From Paenibacillus dendrobii (GTDB taxonomy: Bacteria > Bacillota > Bacilli > Paenibacillales > Paenibacillaceae), in contig NZ_WUBI01000007.1 of assembly GCF_009807035.1 (NCBI RefSeq), positions 1-64,000 of the forward strand: a stretch of DNA of 64,000 nt, given 5' to 3'. Position numbers and translations under genes: made by a program. Under the pieces are notes generated by a model that made no database searches, was not told the DNA's origin, and worked only from the letters and a program-made list of their open reading frames with translations. Below, piece by piece: positions 1-8,193 of the stretch (the first letter of the stretch is position 1; every line of letters starts with the position of its first letter).

Positions 1-95
1 CAGAGAAGCAAGCTTCTCATCAAGTCCGCTCGACTTGCATGTATTAGGCACGCCGCCAGCGTTCGTCCTGAGCCAGGATCAAACTCTCCAAGAAA
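1..95 (-). rRNA. rrs: 16S ribosomal RNA, 5' end only
   Basis: Read on the minus strand, the window edge holds the start of 16S rRNA: the universal 27F primer site lies at 69-88 and is followed by the conserved helix ending in the ACATGCAAGTCG-type block. The mature 5' end is placed near 95 by comparison with E. coli numbering. The rest of the gene, and any 23S or 5S genes, lie beyond base 1. The match is unambiguous; only the exact 5' end is uncertain. Confidence 0.97.
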
Positions 96-208
96 GTTTG
101 TAGCTCATTTTGAAACTGACGAGATTAAAAATCTCATTTGCGCTCCACAGTTCGGGGACCGAACTGCTTTGCGTTTCGACTTCATCACTGAAGTCTGTAT
201 CTCACTCG

Positions 209-308
209 TTGTTCAGTTTTCAAAGATCAAATTCTTCTCGTTTTCGCTACCGCCGTTTATCTCAGCAGCAACTCTTATAATATACCATGCTGCCCATCAT
301 TTCGTCAA
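209..308 (-). promoter_or_regulatory. rRNA operon promoter and leader with boxA-like element
   Basis: On the minus strand a -35 TTGACG (303-308) is followed by 18 bases and a -10 TATATT (279-284). The resulting leader of about 175 nt contains the TTTGAAAACTGAACAAC-type element (about 211-230) seen in Bacillus rRNA leaders and spacers. The leader also has a short inverted repeat around 118-135. The 96-539 interval contains no gene; it consists of this leader and promoter, AT-rich DNA and the ygxA terminator. Confidence 0.8.
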
Positions 309-487
309 GCACTTTTTTTCGATCTTTTTTTCAGCTCTACTTTCGAGCCTGTCGAATCCTTAGTTTGAAAAGCTTCTAAGGTTTAATGGGGCGAGTTATA
401 ATTTAACACAGATTCCATTGCTGAGTCAACCTCTAACTCAAAGATTATGCAACCTCTTTACGATTCCCACAAATACTTCAACTATAC

Positions 488-520
488 ATCAAAAGGGGAG
501 TTCTCCTCCCCTTTTGATGC
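488..520 (-). terminator. Intrinsic terminator of ygxA
   Basis: The perfect stem CATCAAAAGGGGAG / CTCCCCTTTTGATG with a 4-base loop lies just after the ygxA stop. It separates ygxA from the downstream rRNA promoter. Confidence 0.8.
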
Positions 521-539
521 TGTTGCGTATAACATCGCG

Positions 540-1418
540 TTAATTCGCCAAATATCGAATCACTTGACTTCCGTATCCGGAAGACTCCGACCATACAACG
601 GATTCCTTCACTAAAGATCTATTCACCAGTTTGCGCATAACAAGCGGCAGTTCATTTTTGATCATGATCAAGTCCGGATGATGGATCAGTTCCTCTATGC
701 TCCAAGGCTTGGATTCGCTTCTCAAAATTTGAAGCAGCAGAACGGAACATTCGGCCATCTTCGACATCACTGAAAATTCACAAGCCAACAGCACCAGCTC
801 GACGCGCTGCCGAATGGTCTCCGTACTCTGCGTCAATTCCTCATATAGCTTATGAATGGCCGTATTCAGCTCTTTCACTTGTTCCCAGACTGCCTTATCA
901 GGCAGGACTCCTCGTTCAACAAGCTCAATTCTGGCCCAATGCTTCAGCGAATCCAGCACACATTGATAAGCATCAATAACGTATCCGGCCTGCATGTAGC
1001 GTTTGGCTTCAACATATATGCATAGGAACCGCGAAAACTCGTAGAGCATTTTACGGTCCCGAAGGGGCTGTTCAAATTCTATATACTCCCGGCGCAGCGT
1101 AGCCAGCCTGCCCTCTTGATCCTGGACAAGTTCACCTTCCATAAAACAGCGGACCAAATCCCCCTTCTCGCCGGCAATAAGCCACCGCTGGAGCGATTCA
1201 ACCGTAACATGCAGCATCTGACATGGCAGATCACCAATAAGCGTATGCTCTACCGATAATTCTGCATCCTGAGCTTCATGGACAATGAGAACGACGAAAT
1301 CGAAGTCATGAAGCAAAGATCCATCAAATTTATGGGCTTCCTGACGATAAATAATAGTACCTATGGCATCGACATCAACCGACTCTCCATAAAAAAAAGA
1401 CAAATTGGACAAATCCAT
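540..1418 (-). CDS. ygxA: Nucleotidyltransferase-like protein YgxA
   Basis: A 292-residue protein resembling Bacillus YgxA (about 294 residues), a nucleotidyltransferase-like family (PF14540) whose function is not established. There is no signal peptide or membrane segment, so it is probably cytosolic. The C-terminal part reads like a small helical or winged-helix domain (SIEELIHHP, LVNRSLVKE). The ATG at 1418 is chosen because GGAGGG stands 5 bases upstream; an ATG at 1430 is possible. The neighbours support the name: in B. subtilis ygxA also sits between an rRNA operon and ygzB-perR. The biochemical role remains unknown. Confidence 0.8.
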   Translation of the reverse strand: MDLSNLSFFYGESVDVDAIGTIIYRQEAHKFDGSLLHDFDFVVLIVHEAQDAELSVEHTLIGDLPCQMLHVTVESLQRWLIAGEKGDLVRCFMEGELVQDQEGRLATLRREYIEFEQPLRDRKMLYEFSRFLCIYVEAKRYMQAGYVIDAYQCVLDSLKHWARIELVERGVLPDKAVWEQVKELNTAIHKLYEELTQSTETIRQRVELVLLACEFSVMSKMAECSVLLLQILRSESKPWSIEELIHHPDLIMIKNELPLVMRKLVNRSLVKESVVWSESSGYGSQVIRYLAN

Positions 1419-1538
1419 GTCTCCCTCCATGCATTCCTTGGCGAAAAGCGGCCAATTCAGTTATAATATACTTCTACATGTCCATGTAAGTTCCTTCTTT
1501 TTTGAATACAACTAATTAATGACAGGAGCTAGCGATCC

Positions 1539-1943
1539 ATGATCTTTAAAACAGCAAAAATCGTTGCCTTCCGCACCTGGGGATTGATGCTTACGATAAT
1601 CGGCATGGGACTTATGGTCCTCGGTACGGCGGGAATTGTCTTCTGGGGACAAGCCGGCAAAGTCGTCGCGGCCATCGGCCTGGTGATCGGCCTCATCGCC
1701 ATGATGGGCAGTCTCGCTATTTATTTTTGGGCCGGAATGCTTTCCACAAGCGTTAAGGAGATCGAATGCCCGGAATGTCATAAGCCGACGAAAATGCTCG
1801 GTAAAACAGACCGCTGCATGTTCTGTCGAACCATTTTAACCACGGATATCCAGCAGGCGAATATTACAGATGATGAACTGGAAGAACGCCAAAAGCACCA
1901 AGAAGCTCAGAGCGCTCCTCAATCGGCAACCCCTCATCACTAA
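1539..1943 (+). CDS. ygzB: UPF0295 membrane protein YgzB
   Basis: A 134-residue protein with two hydrophobic segments (about 15-38 and 45-68). After these come a conserved YFWAGMLST stretch and a cytoplasmic zinc-ribbon-like pair of CxxC motifs (CPEC, then CMFC) with the phrase KMLGKTDRCMFC. This matches B. subtilis YgzB (UPF0295) closely in order and spacing. The function is unknown; metal binding is inferred from the cysteines. The tail after residue 105 is polar and low in complexity. AGGAG precedes the ATG. The gene is divergent from ygxA and convergent with the GH18 gene. Confidence 0.85.
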   Translation: MIFKTAKIVAFRTWGLMLTIIGMGLMVLGTAGIVFWGQAGKVVAAIGLVIGLIAMMGSLAIYFWAGMLSTSVKEIECPECHKPTKMLGKTDRCMFCRTILTTDIQQANITDDELEERQKHQEAQSAPQSATPHH

Positions 1944-1949
1944 AAGCAA

Positions 1950-1983
1950 AACCGGCCTTCCAGAAGGGAAGGCCGGTTTTTTT
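1950..1983. terminator. Bidirectional terminator between ygzB and the GH18 gene
   Basis: The stem AACCGGCCTTC / GAAGGCCGGTT is followed by seven T on the plus strand. It lies 7 bases after the ygzB stop and 25 bases before the stop of the convergent gene. Confidence 0.85.
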
Positions 1984-2007
1984 ATATCCGTATAAGTGCT
2001 GTATGCA

Positions 2008-3747
2008 TTAAGAAGTAATATCCTTGAGTACATTCCAAGCTTCTTCAGTACCAAAACTGCGGGTCCACGAGGCAACGCCACCCAAATTGAGCTCTTTAGC
2101 CAGCTTTACCCTTTCCTTAAGCGATGTCGCATCCTCGATCCATATCTTCTTCAGAACGCCATCTTCCTTGTACTCAACGTAGTTTTGTTTGACGTCCTCC
2201 AGATACTTCGGTTTTAACTTCTTCTCTGTCAGGATATCGTTAACTGTTTTCATACCCACCGCTTTAGAGGAGACCTTCGTTTTGCCGTCTTTGACTTCTT
2301 CCGACCAGATCCGGGTATACAGCGGGATGGCCAAAATAAGTTTCTCGGATGGAACCGCATCTTCCTCCAATATCTTACGGACGGCTGCTTCTGACCACGG
2401 GAGCGATGAAACGGATCCGGCATTCGGGCTGGATGCCCAGTGCTCATCGTACGCCATCAATACAATAAAGTCCGCCGTTTCTCCCAGTGAGCGCCGGTCC
2501 AAAAAGCGCGACCACATTTCACTGCCGGATTTCGGCGTTACATCCACCGATACAATCAGGCCCATAGCCCGGGCGAGCGGCTTCAGTTCGCGAACGAACT
2601 GTGATACGTTCTCCCCGTCTTTTGTTTTCACATTTTCAAAATCCAGGTTAATGCCATCCAGGTGATACATTTTCGCAAATTGAAGCGTCTGGTTGATCGT
2701 ATTCAATCTGGTTTCATACGTAGCCATCGCACTAGTGGTGATATCGGGATCAAAGCTGTTATTGAGCAGCCCCCACACGTCCATTCCGCGGGCATGGGCT
2801 TTTGTAACATAGGCCGTATCCGCATTGCTCCGGACATTGCCTTCCCCGTCAATAATACTAAACCAAGTCGGACTCACGACATTGACTCCGGTCAACTGAT
2901 CCATTACCGAAGGGTCGGGTTTTTTCTGATAAACGGCCTCCCAGGCCAAATTCACCGGTTTCCCTTCCCAACTACGCTGCGCAGGGGTAGGCTCTTCCGG
3001 TAATACATCCACTGTTTTCTTTTCCCCAAGGGTCACTTTGGATTTCGGCACATAACCTGCATATCCATTATCCATCTGAACGAAATACCACGATTCCTCT
3101 GTATCCCAGACCCTTAAGGATGTTCCTCCAGGCATGTCCGCCAAGATGGGCTCATGCTTGGATGGACCCTTGCGAAGAGATGTTTTCGAATCTGCTGCAC
3201 CGTTCACTTCAGCCATTTGAATGGTGTCTCCGGCCTTCATCAACAATACGGCTCCCGTTTCCGGATCCTCGTGAACAGCAATGCCGTACATTTCCTTAAG
3301 CGGCTGTATCGGCATATAAAGCAATTTATTCTTTTCTTCAGGCGCAAAACGGAGCTGAACCTGCTTGTTGTTCAATTGGGCTTCCGTCTCTCCTGTTTGC
3401 AAATGCATGACTTGCGCGGGTGTCGTCAGAATCAACGACTGAGTTCCCTTTTCATATCGGATATTGGGATCTACCGTCTTTTGAAGAACAGGAAGCGGCA
3501 GCTTCAACTGCTCACCAGACTCGGCGGCAGACTCCTCCAGCAGTTTTCCTTTTGCAAATATAGGCTTGTCCAGCCCATTCCAATCCGGCTTTTCATGCAA
3601 GGGATTCGGAAGAAGCTCAGTTACGGTTACATAGGCTCCGGCTGCGATCAAACATAATCCAAGCACGATGGCAAAACGCCTTTTCGCCGTGGATCGACGG
3701 TTCATGCTTCGTCTACTTCTAGTCAAAGGCCAATCCTCCGTTATCAT
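2008..3747 (-). CDS. Membrane-anchored glycoside hydrolase family 18 protein with SH3 domain
   Basis: A 579-residue surface protein. An N-terminal basic stretch and one membrane segment (about 26-43) act as anchor. A copper-amine-oxidase-N-like stalk domain (about 97-182) follows, then a bacterial SH3 domain (about 186-240). The GH18 barrel (about 262-575) has the catalytic DGxxLDxE pattern in DGINLDFEN near residue 365. Spore-cortex or wall hydrolases such as YaaH and YdhD share the catalytic domain, so a role in binding and cutting peptidoglycan glycan outside the cell is likely. The start at 3747 has AAGGA 11 bases upstream; an internal ATG at 3705 is the alternative. It lies between ygzB and perR. 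Confidence 0.88.
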   Translation of the reverse strand: MITEDWPLTRSRRSMNRRSTAKRRFAIVLGLCLIAAGAYVTVTELLPNPLHEKPDWNGLDKPIFAKGKLLEESAAESGEQLKLPLPVLQKTVDPNIRYEKGTQSLILTTPAQVMHLQTGETEAQLNNKQVQLRFAPEEKNKLLYMPIQPLKEMYGIAVHEDPETGAVLLMKAGDTIQMAEVNGAADSKTSLRKGPSKHEPILADMPGGTSLRVWDTEESWYFVQMDNGYAGYVPKSKVTLGEKKTVDVLPEEPTPAQRSWEGKPVNLAWEAVYQKKPDPSVMDQLTGVNVVSPTWFSIIDGEGNVRSNADTAYVTKAHARGMDVWGLLNNSFDPDITTSAMATYETRLNTINQTLQFAKMYHLDGINLDFENVKTKDGENVSQFVRELKPLARAMGLIVSVDVTPKSGSEMWSRFLDRRSLGETADFIVLMAYDEHWASSPNAGSVSSLPWSEAAVRKILEEDAVPSEKLILAIPLYTRIWSEEVKDGKTKVSSKAVGMKTVNDILTEKKLKPKYLEDVKQNYVEYKEDGVLKKIWIEDATSLKERVKLAKELNLGGVASWTRSFGTEEAWNVLKDITS

Positions 3748-3885
3748 AATGTGTCATTTCCTTGATCAAACCGTCTCTCAACATGCTTATCGCAGAAGGG
3801 CAGACCGCTTATGTCTCAAAATACTGCTTAGCGTATAATAGGAGAGCGAAACTGCCCGTTTCATGAATTTGTGCGTCTTAAGCAA

Positions 3886-3925
3886 AAAAACGTGGGAAAC
3901 CCTCGACAGGAATCCGCACGTTTTA
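3886..3925 (-). terminator. Terminator of perR
   Basis: On the minus strand ACGTGCGG...CCCACGT is followed by seven T, 29 bases after the perR stop. Confidence 0.7.
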
Positions 3926-3953
3926 TCAAAACAGACCGCATGAAACGGATGCA

Positions 3954-4379
3954 TTACTTATTTTTGCAACTGCTGCAAATTCCGTATAGTTCCATACGCA
4001 GACCCTGAATCTGAAAGCCTGTGCTTTTCTCAGCAGTGTGTTCTACATCCTCAAGGGAAGGATAACTAAAATCCTCAATCTTGCCGCATTTCTGGCAAAT
4101 GACATGAAAGTGATCCGATACATTCGCATCAAATCGGCTTGAATTATCTCCATAAGTCAGCTCATGAACCATACCGGCTTCAATCAGCATCTTCAAATTA
4201 TTATATACGGTTGCTACACTCATGCTCGGAAATTTAGGCTCGAGCGCACGATAGATCTCATCCGCAGTTGGATGGCTCATGGAATCCATGAGATAAGCCA
4301 GTATCGCATGACGCTGGGGCGTAATCCGAACACCATTCGTTTTCAGTTGTTCCAATGCATGCTCGACTCGCGTTGCCAT
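3954..4379 (-). CDS. perR: Peroxide-responsive repressor PerR (Fur family)
   Basis: A 141-residue Fur-family regulator nearly collinear with B. subtilis PerR. The recognition helix region reads MSVATVYNNL. The regulatory metal ligands are visible: His of MSHPTADE (H37 equivalent), Asp in RFDANVSDHFH (D85) and the two His after it (H91, H93), and Asp of KIEDF (D104). The structural zinc site is CQKC plus CSSC. With Fe(II) bound, such repressors sense H2O2 by oxidation of the His ligands. The start at 4379 is preceded by GGTGGG; an upstream in-frame ATG at 4457 lacks this. The position near ygzB and ygxA supports PerR over Fur or Zur. Confidence 0.95.
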   Translation of the reverse strand: MATRVEHALEQLKTNGVRITPQRHAILAYLMDSMSHPTADEIYRALEPKFPSMSVATVYNNLKMLIEAGMVHELTYGDNSSRFDANVSDHFHVICQKCGKIEDFSYPSLEDVEHTAEKSTGFQIQGLRMELYGICSSCKNK

Positions 4380-4488
4380 CTTACCCACCGCCTTATCATT
4401 TAAACAAAAATTTCTCGGATCATGGACTGGGCCTCTTGGCTTACATCCCGGGTTCAATCCATAATTTCTAGTTCATTATATATAACTT

Positions 4489-4518
4489 ATTTTACGTTCA
4501 TCATTTCAACTTTGTCAA
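4489..4518 (-). promoter_or_regulatory. Probable SigA promoter of perR
   Basis: TTGACA (4513-4518), 18 bases, TAAAAT (4489-4494), reading on the minus strand, 110 bases before the perR start. The AT-rich stretch downstream (TTATATATAAT) only loosely resembles a Per box, so autoregulation cannot be read with confidence. Confidence 0.6.
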
Positions 4519-4568
4519 CGAAAGGCCGCATCTTGATAAAACCTGGAATTCGCAGGTATGACAGATCT

Positions 4569-5837
4569 TCAATATTTATTCACATTCAAATCACTGTTGC
4601 CTTCGATATGAACCTTGTATTCCCCAAGGCCTACCGCGCCCGTGATGTTCTTTTTATCCACCGTAAATTCCGGGAATTGATTGCGGATATCGCCGTAACT
4701 GATTATACCGTCCATTTCATAGCTCCCCTCCTCAGGAAGGTTGAGGGTGAGTTCTCCCACTGCACTATATATATCCCAGTTGCCTTCTACCAGGCTGGAA
4801 CGGGCGGTTATGCCGCCGTTCAGCGACTCCGCCTTGAAGTCAGAGCGGATTTCGTCTACATAAATGTTCCCGTTTTTGGTACGCGCATCTATTTTCCCCA
4901 TGGCCCGGATGACGGACAGATTCCCCACCTGGGTCGTGAGTGTAGCGGAATCTGAAACATCAACAGCCTGCATATTTCCCTGGTTCGTGCTCAGATCAAC
5001 CGATCCCGTAACGTTAAAAGCATTCACTTTCCCGTTTAACGTACTCCCTTTAATATCCCCGGAAACATGATCCAGATTCAGTTCCCCGCTCGCTGTCTCC
5101 ATGGATATCTGCTTAATGGCATCCACATGCTGCAGTTTGATACCGCCGTTCATCGTGCGAAGCGACAGATCAAAGCGACGGTCCTCCGGCAGTGTAATCG
5201 TAAGATTCATCCGAGGCTGCCTTTTACCGGATTGTCCATAGGGCTTGCCTTTTGTTTGAATGGTAATATTGCTGTCGCCGCTGACTTCCAAAGAAGATTC
5301 GCGTCCAATGACATCCGCTTCAGGACCGGTAATCTGGTCGACCCAAATCTCTGCCTGGACATCGATATTTTCCACCGGGCCGCGCTCCACCAAGATATCT
5401 CCGTTAATATTCTCCACGTTGATGCTTTGCGTATCCATTGACACCGGAACCGCAATCACGTCCTTGCCTACGCTGTTTCCCTCCTGCTCACTGTAATCTA
5501 CGCCGGCGGCAGTCAGGTTCAAACTCACCTTATTCCATAAGTGCAAATAATGCTTCTGTTCCGTTACGATAAATACGGATGCTGACAAGACGACAGCCAA
5601 CAGGATTCCGCGCAGATCAAGCTGAAACCGTCGGCCTGTTCCTTTGGATTTCCACGAAAAGAGATAAAGCACCAAATACTCCAATCCCCAAAGTACAGCT
5701 ATGAGCGGCCACCATTTCAACAAGAGCAGCAGATGCTCGGTACCATGCAGCGCATCGTCAAGAAGCAGCACGCCTGTTGTGATCATCAGCAGGACGGCTG
5801 TAAATCTCCCAACCCGCATTCTCCGTTTGCGATTCAT
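4569..5837 (-). CDS. Membrane protein with DUF4097 beta-repeat (toast-rack) domain
   Basis: A 422-residue protein. Three hydrophobic segments (about 12-27, 35-60 and 75-95) are followed by a long beta-rich extracytoplasmic or cytoplasmic repeat region (about 130-415). Recurring units such as NGGIKL, NGKVNAF, QGNMQAV and NGNIYVDE are typical of the DUF4097 solenoid found in LiaF/LiaX-like envelope-stress proteins. No catalytic residues are evident. It lies 30 bases after the upstream membrane gene and is probably co-transcribed with it. A role in sensing or buffering envelope stress is an inference from the family. Confidence 0.75.
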   Translation of the reverse strand: MNRKRRMRVGRFTAVLLMITTGVLLLDDALHGTEHLLLLLKWWPLIAVLWGLEYLVLYLFSWKSKGTGRRFQLDLRGILLAVVLSASVFIVTEQKHYLHLWNKVSLNLTAAGVDYSEQEGNSVGKDVIAVPVSMDTQSINVENINGDILVERGPVENIDVQAEIWVDQITGPEADVIGRESSLEVSGDSNITIQTKGKPYGQSGKRQPRMNLTITLPEDRRFDLSLRTMNGGIKLQHVDAIKQISMETASGELNLDHVSGDIKGSTLNGKVNAFNVTGSVDLSTNQGNMQAVDVSDSATLTTQVGNLSVIRAMGKIDARTKNGNIYVDEIRSDFKAESLNGGITARSSLVEGNWDIYSAVGELTLNLPEEGSYEMDGIISYGDIRNQFPEFTVDKKNITGAVGLGEYKVHIEGNSDLNVNKY

Positions 5838-5867
5838 GATATCCCCCCGTTCACCTTGCAGATACGA

Positions 5868-6512
5868 TCATCCTTCTTCCGGCAGCTTTTTTTCCAATCT
5901 GCGCTGTCTCAACAGAATCCATATTTCCCTGGTTCCTGCCCAGAGTCCGGCGGCGATCAGTACACCCGCAACGATCAATTTACCGTAGTGTTCCATGTAA
6001 AATTGAAGCCAGCGCGGCTTCTGATAAAAAACAAACATTAAAGCTCCGCCCACAATGAGCATGATTCCGAAAAAAGCGCTGCGCTCCACCGTAAATGGAT
6101 TTCGGTATGGGGCTTGTTCCTCTGTGCCGCCCTGTCCGGATGTTCTTACCCTGCGATAGATCACATAATCCGACGCTTGAAGTACATCGTACACATTGTA
6201 AAAGTAAGCCACCGGAATAACTAGAGCCAGCAGAATCAATAAAGGCACGTTGATCTGCATCCCGATGGAAGAAAAGTAGAGAAGCGCCGAAGCATCCAAA
6301 AGAAGTGTAAAAATAAAAGCAATGCCTTTACGGTATAACCCAAGATATATATGCCCGAGGCCTGGAATAATCGCAGCCAGGAAGCCGGCGATGAATTTGC
6401 GTTTTCTGGAAAAGAGACGCCGGGTACGGACTTCAGCAACCGTCTTTCTTCGCATTGTATCACCGCTCTTCGCAGCTTTTTCCGATCCGCCGGTCCGTCT
6501 GACGCTGTGCAT
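5868..6512 (-). CDS. Polytopic membrane protein, function unknown
   Basis: A 214-residue protein with a basic N-terminus and about six hydrophobic segments. Early ones read AAIIPGLGHIYLG, a motif reminiscent of TM2-domain and small bacterial membrane families, and LLILLALVIPVAYFYN. The start at 6512 is favoured because AAAGGGG stands upstream; starts at 6551 (no Shine-Dalgarno) and 6455 are less likely or shorter. It directly precedes the DUF4097 gene in the same direction, as in two-gene envelope modules where a membrane protein accompanies a LiaF-like partner. The function is not recognised. Confidence 0.65.
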   Translation of the reverse strand: MHSVRRTGGSEKAAKSGDTMRRKTVAEVRTRRLFSRKRKFIAGFLAAIIPGLGHIYLGLYRKGIAFIFTLLLDASALLYFSSIGMQINVPLLILLALVIPVAYFYNVYDVLQASDYVIYRRVRTSGQGGTEEQAPYRNPFTVERSAFFGIMLIVGGALMFVFYQKPRWLQFYMEHYGKLIVAGVLIAAGLWAGTREIWILLRQRRLEKKLPEEG

Positions 6513-6736
6513 TCTTCCAGCCCCTTTCCCTAAATGATCTATCAAGTGCATTGAAATCGTTTTCTTTATTCCAATCAGATTAATGGTTATTCTGATATAT
6601 CCTCATAATGCTGTGCAGTACGAGCTGTATCCACCTTTTTCTCACGTAATCATTCCACTTTGTTCAATCTATTCTGATAGTACCCTAAATTGCAGGGACA
6701 ATAACAGGTAAATATCTGGATGTTCGTCCAGCCGCA

Positions 6737-6768
6737 ACAAAAAAACTCCCGATATTCCGGGAGTTTCT
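6737..6768 (-). terminator. Terminator of the mgtC-like gene
   Basis: On the minus strand AAACTCCCGG / CGGGAGTTT is followed by T7, starting 11 bases after the stop. Confidence 0.8.
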
Positions 6769-6779
6769 GAAGCGTTACT

Positions 6780-7499
6780 TCAATCAATGGAGACCATGGA
6801 AATCCCCTCGAGCTTACGAATCCGGGAAGCCAAAGCCAGTGGGTCAAAGGCCCTTTTGCTCAGTACATTCAATGAGATTTCCAGCGTAGTTGAAGGCGGC
6901 TGAAGCTCTCCATACGCCACATTGCTCCGCTCGTTGACAATCGCCTTTTTCACCGTGATCCCCTCCCCCTCCAGCAATCCTGATATGGATTCCAGAAGCT
7001 GAGGCTCCGAAATGGCATAAACTGTAACCAGATGAAGCTTGCTGCCGCGGATATATCGCTGCTCCAACTTGTTAAACACAACCAGCGTTAGAAGGATCAA
7101 GAATGTGGCTGCAATGGAAGCGAAATAAAAACCTGCGCCGATGGAGAGTCCGACAGCAGCAATCACCCATACGGATGCGGCTGTTGTCAGTCCCGTAATA
7201 GATTTGCCCGTGAAAAGAATCGTGCCGGCGCCCAAAAAGCCGATGCCCGTGATGACCGCAGAAGCCAGCCGCGCTGGATCGATCCGAATGTTAACTTCAT
7301 GTACAAACTCTGAAAATCCATAAATGGACAGCATGATGATCAACGTCGAGCCCATACACACCAGAATGTGGGTTCGAAGCCCGGCTGCATGGTTGGAACG
7401 TTCCCGCTCCAAACCTACAAGTCCCCCAAGCAGAACGGACAACAGCAGCCGCAGTAAAATATGTACATTATCTATATACCATGGATCCGCCAAAAGCAT
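6780..7499 (-). CDS. MgtC/SapB family membrane protein
   Basis: A 239-residue protein with four to five membrane segments in the first 150 residues. It shows the family signatures LGGLVGLERE, HILVCMGSTLI, ITGIGFLGAGTI and GLTTAASVWVIAAVG. A soluble C-terminal ACT-like domain (about 155-239) follows, as in longer MgtC proteins. MgtC proteins are linked to growth at low magnesium and, in pathogens, to survival in host cells; the molecular activity is debated. It appears monocistronic with its own terminator. Confidence 0.9.
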   Translation of the reverse strand: MLLADPWYIDNVHILLRLLLSVLLGGLVGLERERSNHAAGLRTHILVCMGSTLIIMLSIYGFSEFVHEVNIRIDPARLASAVITGIGFLGAGTILFTGKSITGLTTAASVWVIAAVGLSIGAGFYFASIAATFLILLTLVVFNKLEQRYIRGSKLHLVTVYAISEPQLLESISGLLEGEGITVKKAIVNERSNVAYGELQPPSTTLEISLNVLSKRAFDPLALASRIRKLEGISMVSID

Positions 7500-7548
7500 A
7501 TCTCTCCCTATTATGCAATCCGCAGCCTTAAGGCAGGGTCATTCGTGA

Positions 7549-8019
7549 TCAAGCGGATGGATCCGCCCGTCTGTGAAACGTGGTTAACTCAACACCCGGT
7601 GCGACCTCAAAGGTATCGAAAGGTACGAAGCCGAATTTGAGGTAAAGAGCCACCGCAGGTTCGTTCTTCGCTCCAGTTGACACGATAAAGAGCGAAGTGT
7701 CGGGATGATCCTCCAGTACATGGCGGATCAAGCTTCCCGCAATCCCCTTGCGGAAATGATCCGGGTGAACCATCATCCGCATCAGAGTCAGCGAACCCTT
7801 GGCTTCTTCCTTGGTTGCGACCGCTCCGATCAGGTCCCCTTCTTCATTTAAGCATCCATAAAAAATTTCGCCGCAGTTCTTCAGGGTTTCATGCGTATCA
7901 AGCAGTGGCGGTATATCGTAAAAACCGATTTTTTCGGCTTCCAGTCGATATGCGATATGTTGAAGCCGCCAAATTTGATCGATCATGTCCTCGTCCTGCA
8001 ATGAAAGCTTGGTAATCAT
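7549..8019 (-). CDS. GNAT family N-acetyltransferase
   Basis: A 156-residue acetyltransferase. Motif A, which binds the acetyl-CoA pyrophosphate, is recognisable in MRMMVHPDHFRKGIAGSLI (R/Q-x-x-G-x-A form). The C-terminal ALYLKFGFVPFDTFE is the usual beta6-beta7 GNAT signature. The acceptor substrate cannot be told. The ATG at 8019 is chosen because AAGGGGG lies 8 bases upstream; in-frame starts further upstream would add a hydrophobic stretch without a ribosome site. It is 49 bases from the mgtC-like gene. Confidence 0.85.
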   Translation of the reverse strand: MITKLSLQDEDMIDQIWRLQHIAYRLEAEKIGFYDIPPLLDTHETLKNCGEIFYGCLNEEGDLIGAVATKEEAKGSLTLMRMMVHPDHFRKGIAGSLIRHVLEDHPDTSLFIVSTGAKNEPAVALYLKFGFVPFDTFEVAPGVELTTFHRRADPSA

Positions 8020-8146
8020 AGGCATCCCCCTTTTCAGGCTATACGCCATGTATCCAAAAAAGACCATGGGAACACAAAATCCCCCCACAAAAAAGAACCT
8101 TAGCACCGGTGTATCGCAGGGCCTCACCCATCAATTCTGTAATATC

Positions 8147-8177
8147 AAAAAGGGCCTGTCCGGCGGACAAGCCCCAA
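8147..8177 (-). terminator. Terminator of the gatCAB operon
   Basis: On the minus strand GGGGCTTGTCC-GC-GGACAGGCCC is followed by T5, beginning 17 bases after the gatB stop. Confidence 0.85.
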
Positions 8178-8193
8178 GAACCGTTCCTCTTGC

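Noticed and set aside
169..363. 64-codon plus-strand frame
   Set aside because: Falls in the rRNA promoter and leader; Phe/Ser-rich product of AT-rich DNA.
4460..4494. Possible Per box upstream of perR
   Set aside because: The TTATATATAAT stretch matches the Per consensus at too few positions on careful alignment.
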